Assembly: GCA_021107945.1 (NCBI GenBank) | Contig: JAIORV010000131.1 | Coordinates: 17,150 to 81,149, forward strand | DNA length: 64,000 bases | DNA from: Vulcanimicrobiota bacterium | GTDB lineage: Bacteria; Vulcanimicrobiota; JAJTBE01 | Reading direction: 5' to 3' | Shown: one piece after another, positions 27,581 to 37,290 of the stretch | How the letters are laid out: every line of letters begins with the position of its first letter | Numbering within the stretch: position 1 is the first letter of the stretch | Notes under the pieces: generated by a model | What the model was told of the DNA's origin: nothing | The model's input: only the letters and a program-made list of their open reading frames with translations | Database searches by the model: none | Made by a program: the position numbers and the translations under genes

Positions 27581-29037
27581 TATGATTTCTCCTTCTCTAT
27601 CTCTATTATCGGCAGTGTGAAGTAAAATGTTGAGCCATTATTGATTTCACCTTCCGCCCAAACTCGACCTCCATGCCGATTAATAACTCTCTTTACAATG
27701 GCAAGCCCAACCCCGGTTCCTTCAAATTCCCTTGAACTATGGAGCCTACTGAAAACACCAAAAAGCTTGCCTACATATTTCATGTCAAATCCAACTCCGT
27801 TATCCCGGACAAAAAAGATGTTGAAATTTCCTTCAACCAGGCTTCCTATTTCAATAACAGCGAGCTCCCTGGTTCTGGTATATTTAATTGCATTAGAAAT
27901 GAGATTTACAAAAACCTGGCGAATCATTGCCCGGTCGCCGAAGCCCGGGGGAAGATCTCCAATTATTGTTTCTATCTTTCTCCCTTGAATAAGGGGTTCG
28001 CTTTGCCTTAATACTTCTCTTACGAGTTGCCCCATATCAATATTCGATGATTTCATAGAACTGCGACCCAGGCGGGAGAATGAAAGGAGGTCGTCTATAA
28101 GGTTTCCCATGTTTTTAGCACTTTCTCTAATATTATTCAGAAGTCTTTTTTCCTCGTCATCAAGTTTATCGTGATAATCTTCCAGGAACATAAGAGAAAA
28201 ACCACTAATTGCTCGTAGCGGGGCCCGGAGATCATGGGATACAGAGTAACTGAAAGCCTGGAGTTCTTTATTGGCGGCTTGTAGCTGCGCAGTGCGTGTT
28301 TTTACTCTGTTTTCAAGTTCTTCGTTAAGTTTCCTGATTTCTTCCTCCACCCGTTTGCGTTTCGTCATTTCTTGTCGAAGTTTAGATGTACGCTGTTTAA
28401 CCAGTTTCTCAAGGTGCAGACGGTGATTCGTTAATTCATTCTCCAATCGCCTTTTCTGGGTCTGATCCTGGAAAACCAGGACGATGCCTTGTTTGGTCTC
28501 ATTGGTGTCACGAATAAATGAACAGTTAAATGAGATTGGCCGTTTATTTCCATCTTTGTCAATCAAGGACATGAGGTTTGCCGGCAAGGTCATTATGCTC
28601 TCGTCGATTGCTCGTTTAAAAAAGCTTTTGACAGGTTCGGATGTCTCATCATTGATGATGCGGAAGATCTTATCGAGGTGCATGCCGCGGGCTTCATTCA
28701 TTTTATAACCTAACAGTTGCTCAGCTACCGGATTCATGCGAACGACATGTCCCTCGGTATTCGTCGCAATGATACCTTCGCCAATGCTCTGCAACGTCAT
28801 TTTGAGGTTTTCCTTTGTTTCGTGCAACGCCTCATTTGCCAACGCGAGTTCACTTGTCAGCGCCGAAACGCTTTGATAAGTTTCATCCAACTCAGTCTGC
28901 AGCCTCTTTATATCGCCCTGGTCGGCATTCTGAAGTTCATTAGCAAGTAAAGTGATACTTCGATAGGTATCTTCCAACTCGATTTGCAGTCGTATAAGTT
29001 CCTCTTCCGGGGAGGTTATTTCTGTTTCACCCTTCAC
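27580..29037 (-). CDS. PAS histidine kinase with N-terminal coiled coil
   Basis: This 485-residue cytoplasmic kinase starts at GTG 29037, which overlaps the upstream stop (GTGA). Residues ~10-75 are a heptad-rich coiled coil with two similar [12 protein letters not shown] / [12 protein letters not shown] units. A PAS domain follows (~80-200), then a second coiled coil. The HisKA box is [19 protein letters not shown] and the HATPase has [18 protein letters not shown]. The kinase core is of the phytochrome/bacteriophytochrome-like class. Overlaps on both sides make it part of the stressosome operon. Confidence 0.92.
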   Translation of the reverse strand: MKGETEITSPEEELIRLQIELEDTYRSITLLANELQNADQGDIKRLQTELDETYQSVSALTSELALANEALHETKENLKMTLQSIGEGIIATNTEGHVVRMNPVAEQLLGYKMNEARGMHLDKIFRIINDETSEPVKSFFKRAIDESIMTLPANLMSLIDKDGNKRPISFNCSFIRDTNETKQGIVLVFQDQTQKRRLENELTNHRLHLEKLVKQRTSKLRQEMTKRKRVEEEIRKLNEELENRVKTRTAQLQAANKELQAFSYSVSHDLRAPLRAISGFSLMFLEDYHDKLDDEEKRLLNNIRESAKNMGNLIDDLLSFSRLGRSSMKSSNIDMGQLVREVLRQSEPLIQGRKIETIIGDLPPGFGDRAMIRQVFVNLISNAIKYTRTRELAVIEIGSLVEGNFNIFFVRDNGVGFDMKYVGKLFGVFSRLHSSREFEGTGVGLAIVKRVINRHGGRVWAEGEINNGSTFYFTLPIIEIEKEKS

Positions 29038-30107
29038 TGCGACACCTCCTTTACCACTAAAACCGTTGCATCATCTGTGGAACGTTCATACCCACGCATC
29101 AGCAAGTGACTGAGCATTGTGACATGTTGGTCACGAAAGTTCGGTATCTCATTTAGATTCCAGCGGCCTGAAATGCCGTCAGAAAAGACGACTAAAATAC
29201 CATCTTTGGGCCAGGGAACCGTGGTGATTCTGGGGCGGGGTGGAGCTCCAAATCCCAGAATCCCTCCTTTTGGTATCAGTGAATATCTGTCACTCAGGTT
29301 TATCCTTGCCTGTACATTACCTATTCCCGAATGGGTGAGGGTTCGGTTTAAAATGTTGATGCGGACCAGAGTCATAGCCACGCCGCGGGTTTTTCTTATT
29401 GCTTTGTGAGTTTCAAGAATCAGGTAGTCCAATTCTGCCCGGTAGTTCTTGCGAATGCATTCGATCGCCATTCCGCTTGCTTCCCCAGCTTCCGGACCAT
29501 GTCCCAGTCCATCTGCCACAGCGACAAATAGTCCATCACGATCTTCGGTGAGAAAGAATCCATCTCCATTGATTTTTTCTCCCGGCATCGGCCGCGAGTT
29601 GACACTATAAACAAATCGCCTTGAGATTTGTGGGACCAGCCACTTACGCGCCGTGATAACGGTTCCGCATAGCTCCACATTGTCGCGTTTGCGCTCCGGG
29701 CTTCCAGTCGGTAAATTCGAATAAATGTCGAACTCGTCCATTATTCTTTTAACAGCCCCCAAGCCGCAGCCAATTCCACCTGCCGTCGAGTAATGGTCCT
29801 GTACGGCGAGTTGAACATTTTCAATACCCGGGCCCCTATCCCGTGACATAATTTCAACTCCCTTACCAAGATGGTCGCTGATTTCGCGCGCTACAACCTC
29901 ACCGTTGATCGCGTAATGAACAACAAGATTGGTAGCCAACTCTGATACAACAATGTCCAGTTCGGCAAGTGTTATCTTGTCAAAGCCGATCGCATGCGTC
30001 AGCTTTGATACAGCTCTGCGGGTTGCACCAACATCTTCGATAGTATCTACGGAAAAAATGACAGCAGTTTCATCAGAGTTTTGCTGTCCATTATAACCTA
30101 TTTCCAC
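29034..30107 (-). CDS. Anti-sigma-type ATPase fused to SpoIIE/RsbX phosphatase
   Basis: This 357-residue protein starts at GTG 30107, inside the end of the RsbT-like gene. Residues ~10-150 are a GHKL ATPase of the RsbW/RsbT type ([39 protein letters not shown]). Residues ~165-355 are a PP2C-like phosphatase of the SpoIIE/RsbX class ([24 protein letters not shown]). In stressosomes RsbX resets phosphorylated RsbR and RsbS. Here that phosphatase is joined to an RsbT-like ATPase, a layout also seen in some non-Bacillus Rsb modules. Confidence 0.9.
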   Translation of the reverse strand: MEIGYNGQQNSDETAVIFSVDTIEDVGATRRAVSKLTHAIGFDKITLAELDIVVSELATNLVVHYAINGEVVAREISDHLGKGVEIMSRDRGPGIENVQLAVQDHYSTAGGIGCGLGAVKRIMDEFDIYSNLPTGSPERKRDNVELCGTVITARKWLVPQISRRFVYSVNSRPMPGEKINGDGFFLTEDRDGLFVAVADGLGHGPEAGEASGMAIECIRKNYRAELDYLILETHKAIRKTRGVAMTLVRINILNRTLTHSGIGNVQARINLSDRYSLIPKGGILGFGAPPRPRITTVPWPKDGILVVFSDGISGRWNLNEIPNFRDQHVTMLSHLLMRGYERSTDDATVLVVKEVSQ

Positions 30108-30487
30108 TTTATCACTTCGATTCGCGTGCCATTACCGACTTCGGACTCGATCTTGAAGTCGTCCATAAGGCGCTTGGAACCGGACAATCCAAACCCAAGG
30201 CCCTTACCGGTAGTGTAGCCCGGGGTCATCGCTTTTACGATATCTTCAATGCCCGGACCCTTATCAACAAAGATACAGTGAACACCGACTCTTGTTCTGT
30301 CAGAAATCTTTTCGAGCTTCATGCTCCCGCCTCCACCATAGGTGAACGTATTTCGAGCTAATTCACTGACTGCAGTGGCGACCCGCGTCTTGCTAAGTAT
30401 TGAGAAACCAAGACTTTCCGCAAGACTTCGTGCCGCCTGACGGGCTCTGACGATATCACTTTCGATATGGATCTCAATCATCTCCAT
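30098..30487 (-). CDS. rsbT: RsbT-like serine kinase (GHKL switch kinase)
   Basis: The start is placed at ATG 30487, where AGGAGG lies nine bases upstream; a longer frame exists but would overlap rsbS by 56 bp. The ~129-residue product has the GHKL boxes VSELARNTFTYGGGG, VDKGPGIEDI and GKGLGFGLSGSKRLMDDF. It fits RsbT, which phosphorylates the STAS proteins RsbR and RsbS and, once released, activates a downstream phosphatase. Gene order after rsbS matches known stressosome operons. Confidence 0.88.
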   Translation of the reverse strand: MEMIEIHIESDIVRARQAARSLAESLGFSILSKTRVATAVSELARNTFTYGGGGSMKLEKISDRTRVGVHCIFVDKGPGIEDIVKAMTPGYTTGKGLGFGLSGSKRLMDDFKIESEVGNGTRIEVIKWK

Positions 30488-30908
30488 AGTCAGGCGCCTC
30501 CTCGCCAGCGAGCATAGTTTCTCGCTCACTTCTTGTTTCCGGTGACTCGATCTTACGGAGTTCGAATCCCAACTTTTTTAAGCCATCTTCAATGTCAATG
30601 GCAGAGTCAATGCCTTCTAGCTCCAGTCCCATCTCCAGCAGCGTTATTGTGACTGCAGGGCGCATCCCCACCAGGACAACCCTGGTGTCCATAATCTTAG
30701 CCATCCTTGCCGTTTCGCTCAGGACACGACCAATAAATGAATCAACGATTTCCAGAGCTGTGATGTCAACTGTTACAACTGATGCACCGGTCTTCTGGAT
30801 TCGTCTCAGGATTGCTTCCTGCAATTCCTCTGCCTTGCGATCGTGCAACTCTGTCTGGATCGTTACTATCAGGACAGGACCTATCTTTAAGATAGGAATT
30901 TGTTCCAT
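30474..30908 (-). CDS. rsbS: RsbS-like STAS-domain stressosome scaffold
   Basis: This 144-residue protein is a single STAS domain. The phosphorylatable serine position is kept in ITALEIVDSFIGRVL, and AVTITLLEMGLELEGI follows, as in RsbS. Its start touches the stop of the RsbR-like gene and its end overlaps rsbT, consistent with the canonical rsbR-rsbS-rsbT order. RsbS holds RsbT in the stressosome until it is phosphorylated. Confidence 0.9.
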   Translation of the reverse strand: MEQIPILKIGPVLIVTIQTELHDRKAEELQEAILRRIQKTGASVVTVDITALEIVDSFIGRVLSETARMAKIMDTRVVLVGMRPAVTITLLEMGLELEGIDSAIDIEDGLKKLGFELRKIESPETRSERETMLAGEEAPDYGDD

Positions 30909-31717
30909 TATTGCGTGCCCCTTTCTTTATTGACTATTTTCATACCCTTTTCCAGTCCCTGGGAAAGCGAAGCGCATGTACTAATAGAAGAAAGGTTAAT
31001 TCCCAGGTGGACAATTGTTTTGGCGGTAGCCGGGGAAATTCCCGTCAGGATGCAATCTCCACCCATTAATTTTACCGCTGACGACATTCGTATCAGGTGG
31101 TTAGCCACCATCGTATCGATAACAGGCACGCCGGTAATGTCAATGACTATAACTCTGGCTTTTTCTTCCGCCAGGCGGACCAAAGCCTTCTCCATTACAT
31201 CCTGTGTCCGCTTGCTGTCGAGTGTGCCAATCAGGGGAATACACAGAATGGAATCCCATAGCGATAGTACGGGCGTAGAGAGTTCCAGTATCTCCATCCG
31301 TAGTTGCTGGGCGCGGGATTCCGCATCCAGTCTATCAGTAATATCTACAACGAACTCCAACCCGCCAATAACTTTTCCCTTATCATCCTTCAAAGGAGCT
31401 GCCGTAAAGTCGGTTTGCACCATCTCGTTTCCACGTTGCACCCGAATCTGTTTTATAACAGTCCTGTCATATTTCATCGCTTCGCTTACGGGACGTCCTT
31501 CGAGTGTACAATCGGGTGAGGGAAAAAGGCTGAAACACATGACACCGATTGCCTCCTTCAGGTCCTTCCGAGCCCATTTGCAAGCGGCAGGATTCATATA
31601 AGTAATCTTGGAAGCCTTGTCCACAACCACAAACGGCATGGGGATCTGATTCATCGCCAAGGATTTGAGAAGCTCTGAACTCTCGGTTGCTTCTAATGTA
31701 CTGCACTTTTCAATCAT
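30908..31717 (-). CDS. RsbR-like sensor: PAS plus C-terminal STAS
   Basis: This 269-residue protein has an N-terminal PAS domain (PFVVVDKASKITYMNPAAC, residues ~20-130) in place of the globin-like domain of Bacillus RsbR, and a C-terminal STAS domain (~155-265). The STAS core VIVIDITGVPVIDTMVANHL keeps the threonine that RsbT phosphorylates, and the segment IGTLDSKRTQDVME is typical of RsbR paralogues. It is the first gene of the seven-gene minus-strand operon and would provide sensory input to the stressosome. The ligand of the PAS domain is unknown. Confidence 0.9.
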   Translation of the reverse strand: MIEKCSTLEATESSELLKSLAMNQIPMPFVVVDKASKITYMNPAACKWARKDLKEAIGVMCFSLFPSPDCTLEGRPVSEAMKYDRTVIKQIRVQRGNEMVQTDFTAAPLKDDKGKVIGGLEFVVDITDRLDAESRAQQLRMEILELSTPVLSLWDSILCIPLIGTLDSKRTQDVMEKALVRLAEEKARVIVIDITGVPVIDTMVANHLIRMSSAVKLMGGDCILTGISPATAKTIVHLGINLSSISTCASLSQGLEKGMKIVNKERGTQ

Positions 31718-32087
31718 TTTTCTTACTCCTTTTGTCTTTGATTTTCACCAGGTTTGGCATTGTTTTGAGGTTGGCAACAACCGGCATCAAGATCACCACC
31801 CCGGGGACATTCGCCGCCTTTGCTCTTTGTTTGGAAGATACGCTTAATTCTATATAAACTATGTAAGATTATTAAATATTCTCTTCTTAAAAAGGAGAAT
31901 CCTTTATTTTCTTCCCAAATCTTGGCATGTAAAACATTCTCTTGAAAGGACGCTTGAAGAGGATTGTGAGAAGCAGGCAAGGCAGTCCAGGACTCAGAAA
32001 TAAGCGGGAACTTCTCTGAAATCACTAATGCTATTTTGTATTAAAATTTACTATAAGCTATTTCTCGAAAATAATGTCTTGTCATTT
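31718..32087. other. Upstream region of the stressosome operon, no supported gene
   Basis: This AT-rich region lies upstream of the RsbR-like gene on the minus strand. A 100-codon minus-strand frame (31723-32025) lacks a convincing ribosome site, family features or codon pattern, so it is not called. The promoter of the operon should lie here, but no clear -35/-10 pair was picked. Confidence 0.4.
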
Positions 32088-32190
32088 GGGCGGCGGGACG
32101 CCACCCCCACCGGTATAACAACATCGGTAGCTGCGGCGTCTCGCCGCAGATCAAAAAGCAAATGTCGGTAGCTGCGGCGTCTCGCCGCAG
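32088..32190. repeat. Composite palindromic repeat (gggcggcgggacgcc plus two ggtagctgcggcg units)
   Basis: The block begins with gggcggcgggacgccaccc, followed by two copies of ggtagctgcggcgtctcgcc (32126 and 32167), each ending in gcag. The unit contains the palindrome ctgcggcg..cgccgcag. The same two modules recur in inverted orientation at 48218-48276. No protein is encoded. Confidence 0.75.
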
Positions 32191-32192
32191 AT

Positions 32193-32223
32193 AAAAAAAG
32201 CCCCTCCACATACGGAAGGGGCT
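32193..32223 (-). terminator. Rho-independent terminator of the secreted hydrolase gene
   Basis: On the minus strand, 22 bp after the stop codon, agccccttccgta forms a stem with tggaggggct and is followed by a run of seven T. This is a standard intrinsic terminator. Confidence 0.85.
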
Positions 32224-32244
32224 ATAATATTGATTTTACATCAG

Positions 32245-33600
32245 CTACTTGTAAATTTCATCGAGCCAATCAAAAACGAGCTGCGCCATCAGACTGCGAT
32301 TCTCACTGATGCAGTGAGAGGACGCTCCCTCATTGGCGGGAGTAATTATAAGTTTCTTGTTGGGGTTGGGCAGTGCATCCATGCATTCTTTCTGCTGCCT
32401 TTGTGTTTCCTCATTTTCATATTCGCCCTCTCCGACCAGGTCCAGGAAGGGGCCGGTAACTTTTGACGGATCGAACTGGAAATCCTTGGTTTTCTCGACC
32501 TGATCCTTAACGTCCAGGCGGTCACATCCCCAACGCCATGCAACTGCCGCGGTTGTGTAAAGCTTGAATGGAGGCCACTTGTCAATTTCTTCCTGAGTGT
32601 CCTTGGCAAACGGCATCTCTATGAACATACGGTAATTATCAACCACGGCGCTGCTGACAACAACTTCCTTGATTCTCTTGTCGTACATTGCCGCCCGTGG
32701 CACAAAATAGCCGCCGTTGCTGATGCCAAATACCGCCAGCTTTTCACGGTCAATCTCCGGACGGCTGTATGCGTAATCCATGACAACCTTCATCGGCACT
32801 TCCGTGTCAGCCCTGAAGAAATGTCCTTCCATCGGCAACATGCCCTGTCCCGGAAGATCAACGGTAAGGAAGTTATATCCCCTCTTGATTGCCTGGGGAG
32901 CGATGTAGAAAAAATTGTCCTCGGCAAAGGTTTCTCCTCCGCCGATCATGAGCAAAGTTTTTCGCTTCTTGCCGCTGTTATCCACTTTCATGAAATAGCC
33001 CGGCAGGACGGTGTTTTCAAATGGAATCTCAATATATTCCATGGGGGGATCGTAGAGTTTTCCTGCCTCTTTGAGACATGAGCGTGTCTTTTTTGCCAAC
33101 CCCTTGAATTTGGGATTATCGGGAAGCATTGACACCATCGCTGTTCGATAGTAGTTGGACGCCCTCTGAAAAGATTGTCTTGCGCTTACCTTATGTCCCG
33201 CCGCCAGGGATGTCTTTGCCCGGGCTTCTACTCGCTGCGCCATTTTCTCCCATTCTTCCTGCCAGCTTTTTGGGTCCCCGTCTTTGATGCAGCTTGCAGT
33301 ATAGAATGCCTCTCCTAATTCGCATCCACCATTTGAAATGGATCCAAGAACCCATTGAAGGGCGAAGTCCATTTCTTCGTCATCAAAATGGAGCTTCACA
33401 TACGACCTGTGAGCGTCATAAGTTTCTTTCTGCTCCTCTTTCTGGTCTGTTTTGGCGCCCTCGCTACTCTTGTCTGCCTGGCAGATTTCCTTGCAGTTCA
33501 TATTTGTCTCCCCCTGGACTATTGATGCACAAATTAATACACACAAGATTGTGACGATGTAAATGAAGATACCTTTCCTTCTCACGCCTTTAATTTTCAT
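32245..33600 (-). CDS. Secreted alpha/beta hydrolase (FrsA/DUF1100-like esterase)
   Basis: This 451-residue product has a signal peptide (Arg/Lys start, hydrophobic IYIVTILCVLICASIV, cleavage near VQG). The alpha/beta-hydrolase core shows the oxyanion-side LMIGGGETFAED, the nucleophile elbow FGISNGGYFVPRAA (Gly-X-Ser-X-Gly) near residue 290, an acid region around DLVGEGE and a C-terminal His in SSHCISENR. The order and the ~200-residue helical N-terminal region match FrsA-like and pseudooxynicotine-hydrolase-like enzymes. It probably acts in the periplasm on an ester or carbonyl substrate that cannot be named. A terminator follows. Confidence 0.85.
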   Translation of the reverse strand: MKIKGVRRKGIFIYIVTILCVLICASIVQGETNMNCKEICQADKSSEGAKTDQKEEQKETYDAHRSYVKLHFDDEEMDFALQWVLGSISNGGCELGEAFYTASCIKDGDPKSWQEEWEKMAQRVEARAKTSLAAGHKVSARQSFQRASNYYRTAMVSMLPDNPKFKGLAKKTRSCLKEAGKLYDPPMEYIEIPFENTVLPGYFMKVDNSGKKRKTLLMIGGGETFAEDNFFYIAPQAIKRGYNFLTVDLPGQGMLPMEGHFFRADTEVPMKVVMDYAYSRPEIDREKLAVFGISNGGYFVPRAAMYDKRIKEVVVSSAVVDNYRMFIEMPFAKDTQEEIDKWPPFKLYTTAAVAWRWGCDRLDVKDQVEKTKDFQFDPSKVTGPFLDLVGEGEYENEETQRQQKECMDALPNPNKKLIITPANEGASSHCISENRSLMAQLVFDWLDEIYK

Positions 33601-34180
33601 TTTTGCTCCCTTCCTGTTTACATTTTTTTTACAATTGATTATATAGAATGTTAAATTTTAGGGATTATTGAAATAATCCCTTTTGTCATTTACCATGAAA
33701 TCTATATCATTAAGTTTATCATTAATATAGTGAGGAATTATGCGGGAAAACAAATTCTGGTTTCACCTGGCAAAAAAACTTGTCTTTTATAATAAATCAC
33801 ACGCTGTTCCCGATTTCTCCATGAGAAAAAATTATGAATTCAAATTATAACAGGAGTTACGCATTTTGTCATTGCGAGGAGCACAGCGGTCCCGAGCAAG
33901 GCGAAGAAACTAATTTCAATGCTCTTTGTCTATTGAGGAGATTTCTTCGATAGCGCTCGCAATGACAATGTTTGCACGATTATTTGCGTATGTCCTGCTA
34001 TAAATAAACCTGAAAAGAAATCGATAGGAAAGTCTCGTCAATGAGTGGAATATAATAGAGATGAAGAGAATGGATGATATCGGTAACCCATCTTGGCTCC
34101 CCCGAGTCTAAGTTCGGGGGCAGGTAGATGAGTTTTTGAAAAGAAATAAATAATTCTAATATCAAGGAGGTGCCAGGTAA
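33601..34180. other. Repeat-filled gap
   Basis: At about 33748-33795 sequence reading GKQILVSP-KK in one frame echoes the element at 53042-53140. At about 33866-33966 lies a long imperfect inverted repeat with cattgcgaggagc at one end and gctcgcaatgac at the other, the same family as the insertion in the methyltransferase gene. At about 34100 a ctcccccgag/ttcgggggc hairpin is seen. No gene is supported. Confidence 0.55.
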
Positions 34181-34426
34181 ATGACAATTGATATCATGCG
34201 TAGATTCTTTATGTGGTGTTTAGTGATTAATGCGGGACTTCTTATATGGTGGTTCTTATTTTTTATTTTTGCAGGCGATTGGATGCATAGGATGCATGGG
34301 AAATGGTTCAAACTATCAAAAGAACAATTTAACACAATTCACTACACGGGTATGGCATTCTACAAGATTTGTATGTTAATTTTTAATCTTGTTCCATACA
34401 TTGCTTTGTGTATTATTGGCAAATAA
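34181..34426 (+). CDS. DUF6868-like small membrane protein
   Basis: This 81-residue protein starts at ATG 34181 behind a strong AAGGAGGTG site. Two hydrophobic helices (MWCLVINAGLLIWWFLFFIF and near the C-terminus ICMLIFNLVPYIALCII) flank a conserved-looking HRMHGKWFKLSKEQFNTIHY loop. This agrees with my memory of DUF6868, an uncharacterised two-helix inner-membrane family. Nothing in the surroundings suggests a role. Confidence 0.75.
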   Translation: MTIDIMRRFFMWCLVINAGLLIWWFLFFIFAGDWMHRMHGKWFKLSKEQFNTIHYTGMAFYKICMLIFNLVPYIALCIIGK

Positions 34427-34429
34427 AAC

Positions 34430-34588
34430 AAATTAAGGAAGACACCTTGTTTTACCACGGCCGGTAAATGCAAAATTACTCACCGGGCAAAGGATAGTAT
34501 CATTGTTTCCAACAATGATGCTGTTTTAATCGATACTAAGAATTTAGCGAGTTTGGTAAAAGGAAAGGAAGTTCTCGAAATAGAATAA
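34430..34588 (+). pseudogene. Fragment of an unknown gene, 3' end only
   Basis: A frame with protein-like composition and no start codon ends at the TAA 34586-34588. It reads AKDSIIVSNNDAVLID and then NLASLVKGKEVLEIE. It begins right after the DUF6868 stop, so a gene fusion junction or deletion is likely. No family is recognised. Confidence 0.4.
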
Positions 34589-34639
34589 TGAATTTGGGTG
34601 GTTTTGCGTAAGTTTTATCTCAGAAGATGGAGGGCACAG

Positions 34640-35242
34640 ATGAATTCAGAATTGAAAAGTGGTTCTGTGGACAAAAATGATAAACAATCCGACATAGTTA
34701 TTTTTGGCATAGATCCGGAAAGTGGTTCCAGGGAATATGATAAGCTGACAGAAAAAGTAAGAGACGGAGAAATAAATAGAGAAGAATTCAAAGATCTTAT
34801 GAAAACTATCACGGAGACTGAAAGGTTGAAAACTAAGGAAAAGGAAGGGGACCTTACACAAAAAGAATTGGCACAACTGAAATTTTATGAGACTCAATAC
34901 AAATTGAAATTTGGCGATCCAGATCATCAATACTACCTGGAAGGTGATTATCACCCGGAAGTAACAGCAGACAATGAGTTTTTTAAAAAACAGATTGAGC
35001 AATTCGATAAGATTTTTAATAGCATCAAGGGCGGAGGGTTGACCAGAAAGGAAGCCGCCAGACTTATAGAACAGCAAAAGGATATCGCCAGAACTATGGG
35101 CTCGTTTAAAGAAAATAATGATGCTTTGAGTAGAAAACATAAAGGTGTGATACTTGAGAAACTGGGTGATGCTGAAAAAGATATTTTCATATTAGATAAG
35201 AATTCCGAAAGAGTAGATATCCTCAAGCTCTCCAAGACGTAG
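34640..35242 (+). CDS. Unknown charged, helical protein
   Basis: The start is set at ATG 34640, with GGAGGG upstream, giving about 200 residues. The product is rich in Lys and Glu and predicted to be mostly helical (repeated segments such as KLTEKVRDGEINREEFKDLM and GGLTRKEAARLIEQQKDIA). There is no signal peptide or membrane segment. The stop codon TAG at 35240-35242 belongs to a dispersed palindromic repeat, so the native C-terminus may have been cut. Function is unknown. Confidence 0.6.
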   Translation: MNSELKSGSVDKNDKQSDIVIFGIDPESGSREYDKLTEKVRDGEINREEFKDLMKTITETERLKTKEKEGDLTQKELAQLKFYETQYKLKFGDPDHQYYLEGDYHPEVTADNEFFKKQIEQFDKIFNSIKGGGLTRKEAARLIEQQKDIARTMGSFKENNDALSRKHKGVILEKLGDAEKDIFILDKNSERVDILKLSKT

Positions 35243-35312
35243 CGCGGGTTTTCAAACCCGCAAAAATTAATACCCCAAACGTAGCGCGGGTTTTTAAACC
35301 CGCAAAAATAAA
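35237..35312. repeat. Two copies of the acgtagcgcgggttt palindrome
   Basis: Copies at 35237 and 35279 share acgtagcgcgggtttt, a short loop and aaacccgcaaaaat. The stem is GCGGGTTT/AAACCCGC. The first copy supplies the stop codon of the preceding gene. A related but sequence-diverged unit is inserted in the methyltransferase gene at 3901-4014. Confidence 0.75.
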
Positions 35313-35420
35313 AGCCCCCCGCAACATATTGTATTTCTATTTCGGGTATGTGATCAACAAAAATTGTAAACCTGTTGCCAAATCCCATCCCAGGGCGCGG
35401 GCAAGGTGAAATAAAATGGG

Positions 35421-35476
35421 CAGGGTAGGGAACCGGAGACAGTGCAATGCCACTACGCCGGCTCTCTACTCTACCC
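35421..35476 (+). repeat. Group II intron 3'-end relic (domain VI-like only)
   Basis: The segment ccggagacagtgcaatgcca followed by ctacgccggctctctactct matches the domain VI end of the relics at 37831-37955 and 49561-49686. A gggtag/ctaccc pair flanks it. Domain V is absent. Confidence 0.5.
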
Positions 35477-35568
35477 GATAAATTTGACAAACGATAAAGT
35501 GTCATTATCCCATTATAATTTCTGCCAAAATCGACCATAATGGGATTCTATGGGAGTTATTATTGATT

Positions 35569-37290
35569 TTATTTCATAAGTCGGGATTTTTCATATTTGG
35601 TGGGTCCATTGATATACCCGGATTTCTCCAGCCACACCTTGGGATACCCCACTTCTGTGCCGACCGTCGGAATATTGATGTAGCCATCGCTGTATTTTCC
35701 AAACAGGAAGAATGCCAGATCCCACCATTGTGCGACCACTTTGTCAGCATTCTCTATGCAGTATTCTGTGAGGTATTTCTTCGCCTCGTCGGGGTTCTTC
35801 CTGTAGATTTCAAGGGCTTTTTTATCAATCTTAGGCTGATTGGCAAATTCCTGGCTTTCGATTTCATTCTGTTTTGCCTTGATGTCTTTTATCATGTAGG
35901 AATACTTGAGATCAGCCAGGTTGGCGACGAAATTGAAAGCCCACCATGAAAAGTTTTTGTCGAATTTTTTCGTGCTTCCATAAGAATAGGACCGGGGTAA
36001 TTTTGTTACACCCACATAAAAGGGAACAAAGCACGTTTCATAGGGCTTGTCCATGCCAAACCAGCATACGCCGCCGATAGGATCGGGAAGCCACGAGCGA
36101 CCCTGGTTGACATAAACGAAACCGCAATAAAATACGGAGATAGGTCTTTCCCAGGCTCCGAACATTTTTCTGCCGGGGGAATTGACATCATTCTGGTTGC
36201 CGTCATATTTCCCAAGATAGCGGTTGGGGCTTCCAAAAGGTCCCGCGGTAACGCCTTTTGTCATATCAAATTGGGTTCCCTCATAGTGATCCCGGTGCAG
36301 TGCCATCACGTCTCTCACTGACAGTTTCTTGTCAGGTTTTATAGAAAAGGGATAGTCCCTTGTGAATCCGTTCTTGACCCAGGGGCTGAATTTTGCCGAA
36401 GGTTTGGCCCTGCGGAATATGCTCCAGACTCTCCTGAGGGAATAATAAGGATGATTATATTCACCGTAACTCACCGTTTTAAGCCAGTCCAGCTTGCCGT
36501 CTTTCGGGTTATACCATCCATGTTTTTTGGTTACTTTGAAAAGGTTAGCGGAGTAAAGGATGTTTGGATCTTTGGGATCAATATCCCGAATACGGAATTC
36601 ATTTGCCGCGGCAAATAGTTGATCGTCGGGAACCCTTTTAGCTACCCACAATCCTTCCTTACCGTCAGGAGAAGCACACATCTCGATAATCCAGCCTTCC
36701 TTCGGGTCGGCTACAATCAGGGTTTCTCCTGTTCCGTAGTATCCATGCTTTTCGATAAGCTTTCCCATTAATAATATGGCGTCTTTTGACTTTTGACACC
36801 GTTCCAGGGCAACCCTGGACAGCTCGGCGCTATAGAAAATAAGTTTTCCGGGCTTGGGTTTCGGCTCATATTTCGCCCCGTCTGTGCATTCGCCAATCAT
36901 AAGCTGCTTTTCATTCATTATTCCATAACTGCCGTCGAAGTATGCATAAGTATGCGGCACCTGGTCGATGTAACCGATGGGCTTTGTGGGAGTGACACCC
37001 GGTGTGTCGTATGCGGGCCCCCTGCTTTTTCCCACATAGCGCACTATGCCCCCTCCGAAACAGGCAGGATCATAATAGACAGGCCTTTTGGAGCCTTTCG
37101 GGTGATCTGCCGCCGGTACCCGAATTATCCTTTGATCTTGCATCTCATTATCATCGGAATGGGATACGATTACAGATCCGTCTGTAGTAGCGTCCTTGCC
37201 CACGAAAATCGTTGTGCAGGACTGTGATACTCCCTGCATTTGCATGGCCAGAACAAAAATCAGCATGATAACAACATAGCTTTTTTTCAT
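35569..37290 (-). CDS. Secreted C69-family dipeptidase
   Basis: This 573-residue protein starts at an ATG with GGAGGT upstream. It has a signal peptide (MKKSYVVIMLIFVLAMQ and then GVSQ), after which Cys in SCTTIFVGKDATTDGSV becomes the N-terminal nucleophile, as in Ntn-type C69 dipeptidases. Further family features are VSHSDDNE, the MIGECTDGAKYEPKP segment and ALHRDHYEGTQFD. The family cleaves dipeptides. Export implies peptide scavenging outside the inner membrane. It is a single-gene unit on the minus strand. Confidence 0.9.
   Translation of the reverse strand: MKKSYVVIMLIFVLAMQMQGVSQSCTTIFVGKDATTDGSVIVSHSDDNEMQDQRIIRVPAADHPKGSKRPVYYDPACFGGGIVRYVGKSRGPAYDTPGVTPTKPIGYIDQVPHTYAYFDGSYGIMNEKQLMIGECTDGAKYEPKPKPGKLIFYSAELSRVALERCQKSKDAILLMGKLIEKHGYYGTGETLIVADPKEGWIIEMCASPDGKEGLWVAKRVPDDQLFAAANEFRIRDIDPKDPNILYSANLFKVTKKHGWYNPKDGKLDWLKTVSYGEYNHPYYSLRRVWSIFRRAKPSAKFSPWVKNGFTRDYPFSIKPDKKLSVRDVMALHRDHYEGTQFDMTKGVTAGPFGSPNRYLGKYDGNQNDVNSPGRKMFGAWERPISVFYCGFVYVNQGRSWLPDPIGGVCWFGMDKPYETCFVPFYVGVTKLPRSYSYGSTKKFDKNFSWWAFNFVANLADLKYSYMIKDIKAKQNEIESQEFANQPKIDKKALEIYRKNPDEAKKYLTEYCIENADKVVAQWWDLAFFLFGKYSDGYINIPTVGTEVGYPKVWLEKSGYINGPTKYEKSRLMK

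Noticed and set aside
31723..32025. 100-codon minus-strand ORF upstream of the RsbR-like gene
   Set aside because: No ribosome site, no family features, and a composition unlike the neighbouring genes.
34646..35140. 164-codon minus-strand ORF
   Set aside because: It is antisense to the charged helical protein; its Phe/Leu-rich composition is the expected mirror of Lys/Glu codons.
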